Source: an uncultured Verrucomicrobiales bacterium
Lineage (GTDB): Bacteria > Verrucomicrobiota > Verrucomicrobiia > Verrucomicrobiales > Akkermansiaceae
Direction: 5' to 3'
DNA: 7,912 bases
NCBI GenBank assembly: GCA_937969125.1
Contig: CALBVA010000092.1
Location: forward strand, 1-7,912
Shown: positions 6,649 through 7,912 of the stretch, in pieces
Layout: each line of letters begins with the position of its first letter
Position numbering within the stretch: position 1 is the stretch's first letter
The notes under the pieces: generated by a model
Databases searched by the model: none
Told to the model about the DNA's origin: nothing
The model's input: only the letters and a program-made list of their open reading frames with translations
Program-made: the position numbers and the translations under genes

Positions 6649-6677
6649 ATGATACTCTGACAGCCGGAAAGATTCAA
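6649..6677 (-). promoter_or_regulatory. Predicted sigma-70 promoter of the SprT-like gene
   Basis: On the minus strand TTGAAT (6672-6677, four of six -35 bases) is followed after exactly 17 bases by TATCAT (6649-6654, five of six -10 bases). Transcription would start near 6642, giving a leader of about 26 bases to the ATG at 6616 or about 77 to the ATG at 6565. It lies in the 97-base divergent gap, so it may be coupled to transcription of the Ste24-type gene, for which I found no equally good promoter. Confidence 0.5.
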
Positions 6678-6713
6678 CTTGTCCCCTCCTCCTCTGCCGC
6701 CGACCTTCCACCC

Positions 6714-7912
6714 ATGCCCGAGATGAATCTCCTCGCCATCATTTTGGTGGTGACCCTTTTCCTGCTGTGGAAGCTCGATTTCGCCGCCACTATCCTGACC
6801 CTGAAAAATCTCAAACCGGAGCTCCCGGAAGAGTTTCGCGGAGTCTGGGATGACGAAAAATACCTCAAGGCGCAGAACTATGAAAAGGCCCAGGCCCAAT
6901 TCGGCATCGCCTCCTCCATCTTCTCCCTGACCGTGCTCCTAATTTTCTGGATGCTCGGCGGATTCGGATGGGTGGATCAATTGACCACCTCTTGGGGCTT
7001 CGGAAAAATCATCACGGGATTGTGTTTCATCGGAGTGCTCTATCTCGGTTCTTGGCTCTCTTCTCTGCCCTTCGACCTCTATCACACCTTCGTTTTGGAG
7101 GAGCGCTTTGGCTTTAATAAGACGACTGCCGGGACCTACATCGGTGATCAGATCAAGTCACACCTGATGACGGTGATCATTGGCGGACCGATCCTCGCAC
7201 TCATCCTTTGGATCTTCGAGTCAGTCGATCATGCCTGGGTCTGGGCTTGGCTGAGCTTCACCGTGATCACGCTCGCGCTCACCTACCTCGCACCGTCATT
7301 GATCCTGCCCCTCTTTAATAAGTTCACCCCACTGGAAGATGGTGAACTCAATGACTCCATTCAGAGCATGGCGAAAAAGTGCCAGTTTCCCCTGACCGAA
7401 ATCTCGATCATGGACGGGTCCAAACGGTCATCGAAGTCCAATGCCTTCTTCACCGGCTTCGGGAAGCGTAAGAAAATCGCGCTCTTTGACACCCTGATCG
7501 AGAGCCAGACCACCGATGAGCTGGTGGGAGTGCTCGCGCATGAAATTGGGCATTTTAAGAAGAAACACATCGTGCAGCGTATGATCATTTCTGTGATTCA
7601 GACTGCCGTCATCTTCTTCCTTCTGGGCATGGCCACTAATCCCGAGAGTGCCTTCGGCGGCCAGCTCTATGCCGCCTTCGGAATTCAAAGCAGCTCTATC
7701 GCAGCAGGCCTCGTACTCTTCATGATCGTCTTCAAGCCGATCTCCCGCGTCCTTTCCGTCCTCATGAATATGCTTTCACGAAAGCACGAATTCGAAGCTG
7801 ATGAATATGCCGCCACCGTGCAGGAAACACCAAACCATCTCATTTCGGCTCTGAAAAAACTCTCAGCGAACAACCTTTCCAATCTCACCCCGCATCCGCT
7901 GGAGGTGTTTTT
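6714..7912 (+). CDS. Ste24-type (M48 family) membrane zinc metalloprotease, 3' end outside window
   Basis: 399 residues are visible from this ATG to the right edge. About seven hydrophobic segments (~5-22, 64-82, 98-117, 150-168, 174-198, 288-306, 328-350) mark an integral membrane protein. The zinc site is HEIGH at 276-280 (H276, E277, H280) with E359 in the later HEFEADEYA as the likely third ligand. Other Ste24 hallmarks are LILPLFNKFTPLEDGEL (196-212) and DGSKRSSKSNAFFTGFGK (234-251). The sequence breaks at LSNLTPHPLEVF, which in relatives is followed by a short tail, so roughly 15-25 residues are missing. In eukaryotes Ste24 processes CAAX-prenylated proteins. Bacteria generally lack prenylated CAAX substrates, and a role in membrane protein quality control is more likely, by analogy with HtpX. 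ATG at 6723 is an alternative start; no Shine-Dalgarno sequence precedes either. Confidence 0.93.
   Translation, partial: MPEMNLLAIILVVTLFLLWKLDFAATILTLKNLKPELPEEFRGVWDDEKYLKAQNYEKAQAQFGIASSIFSLTVLLIFWMLGGFGWVDQLTTSWGFGKIITGLCFIGVLYLGSWLSSLPFDLYHTFVLEERFGFNKTTAGTYIGDQIKSHLMTVIIGGPILALILWIFESVDHAWVWAWLSFTVITLALTYLAPSLILPLFNKFTPLEDGELNDSIQSMAKKCQFPLTEISIMDGSKRSSKSNAFFTGFGKRKKIALFDTLIESQTTDELVGVLAHEIGHFKKKHIVQRMIISVIQTAVIFFLLGMATNPESAFGGQLYAAFGIQSSSIAAGLVLFMIVFKPISRVLSVLMNMLSRKHEFEADEYAATVQETPNHLISALKKLSANNLSNLTPHPLEVF

Noticed and set aside
7361..7888. Minus-strand open frames opposite the Ste24-type gene
   Set aside because: They are antisense to the HEIGH and EFEAD zinc-site coding region, which is clearly the real frame.

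Overview
The window looks like an ordinary stretch of Gram-negative bacterial chromosome with moderately high GC. The gene set is a secreted beta-helix protein of the PEP-CTERM/'choice-of-anchor' type, a spermidine-synthase-like protein, a CvfB-like S1 protein, an Lhr-type helicase and a Ste24 protease. This combination, together with start codons that mostly lack Shine-Dalgarno sequences, suggests the Verrucomicrobiota or a neighbouring phylum. That placement is inference from protein style and was not tested by any search.

Layout from left to right. A minus-strand gene runs off the left edge and encodes a large exported protein: signal peptide, a jelly-roll-like N-terminal domain, a CSLREA-like linker and a glycine-rich right-handed beta-helix (1-1427). 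Next come about 230 bases without a gene, containing an imperfect 13-bp inverted repeat (1589-1637). These are followed by a strong intrinsic terminator (1655-1691) and a tRNA-Glu(UUC) gene with encoded CCA (1698-1772), all on the minus strand. On the plus strand three genes follow with gaps of 10 and 39 bases and probably form one operon: a spermidine-synthase-like SAM-binding protein (1885-2622), a CvfB/YitL-type S1 RNA-binding protein (2633-3469), and a complete 809-residue DEXH helicase of the ligase-associated/Lhr type (3509-5938). A SprT-like zinc metalloprotease (5978-6616) lies convergent to the helicase. Divergent from it is a Ste24-type membrane metalloprotease (6714 to the right edge), which probably lacks only its last 15-25 residues.

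How the genes may work together. The helicase belongs to a family usually encoded with an ATP-dependent DNA ligase, an MBL-fold nuclease and the PdeM phosphoesterase, but none of these is visible here. Its convergent neighbour resembles SPRTN/SprT proteins, whose eukaryotic members degrade DNA-protein crosslinks, so a DNA-damage theme is possible but unproven. The CvfB-like protein and the tRNA gene concern RNA and translation. The beta-helix protein and the Ste24 protease belong to the cell envelope. I found no mobile element, CRISPR array or clearly new multi-gene system. The items most worth a second look are the orphan helicase beside SprT, the glycine-loop beta-helix protein and the unexplained inverted repeat.
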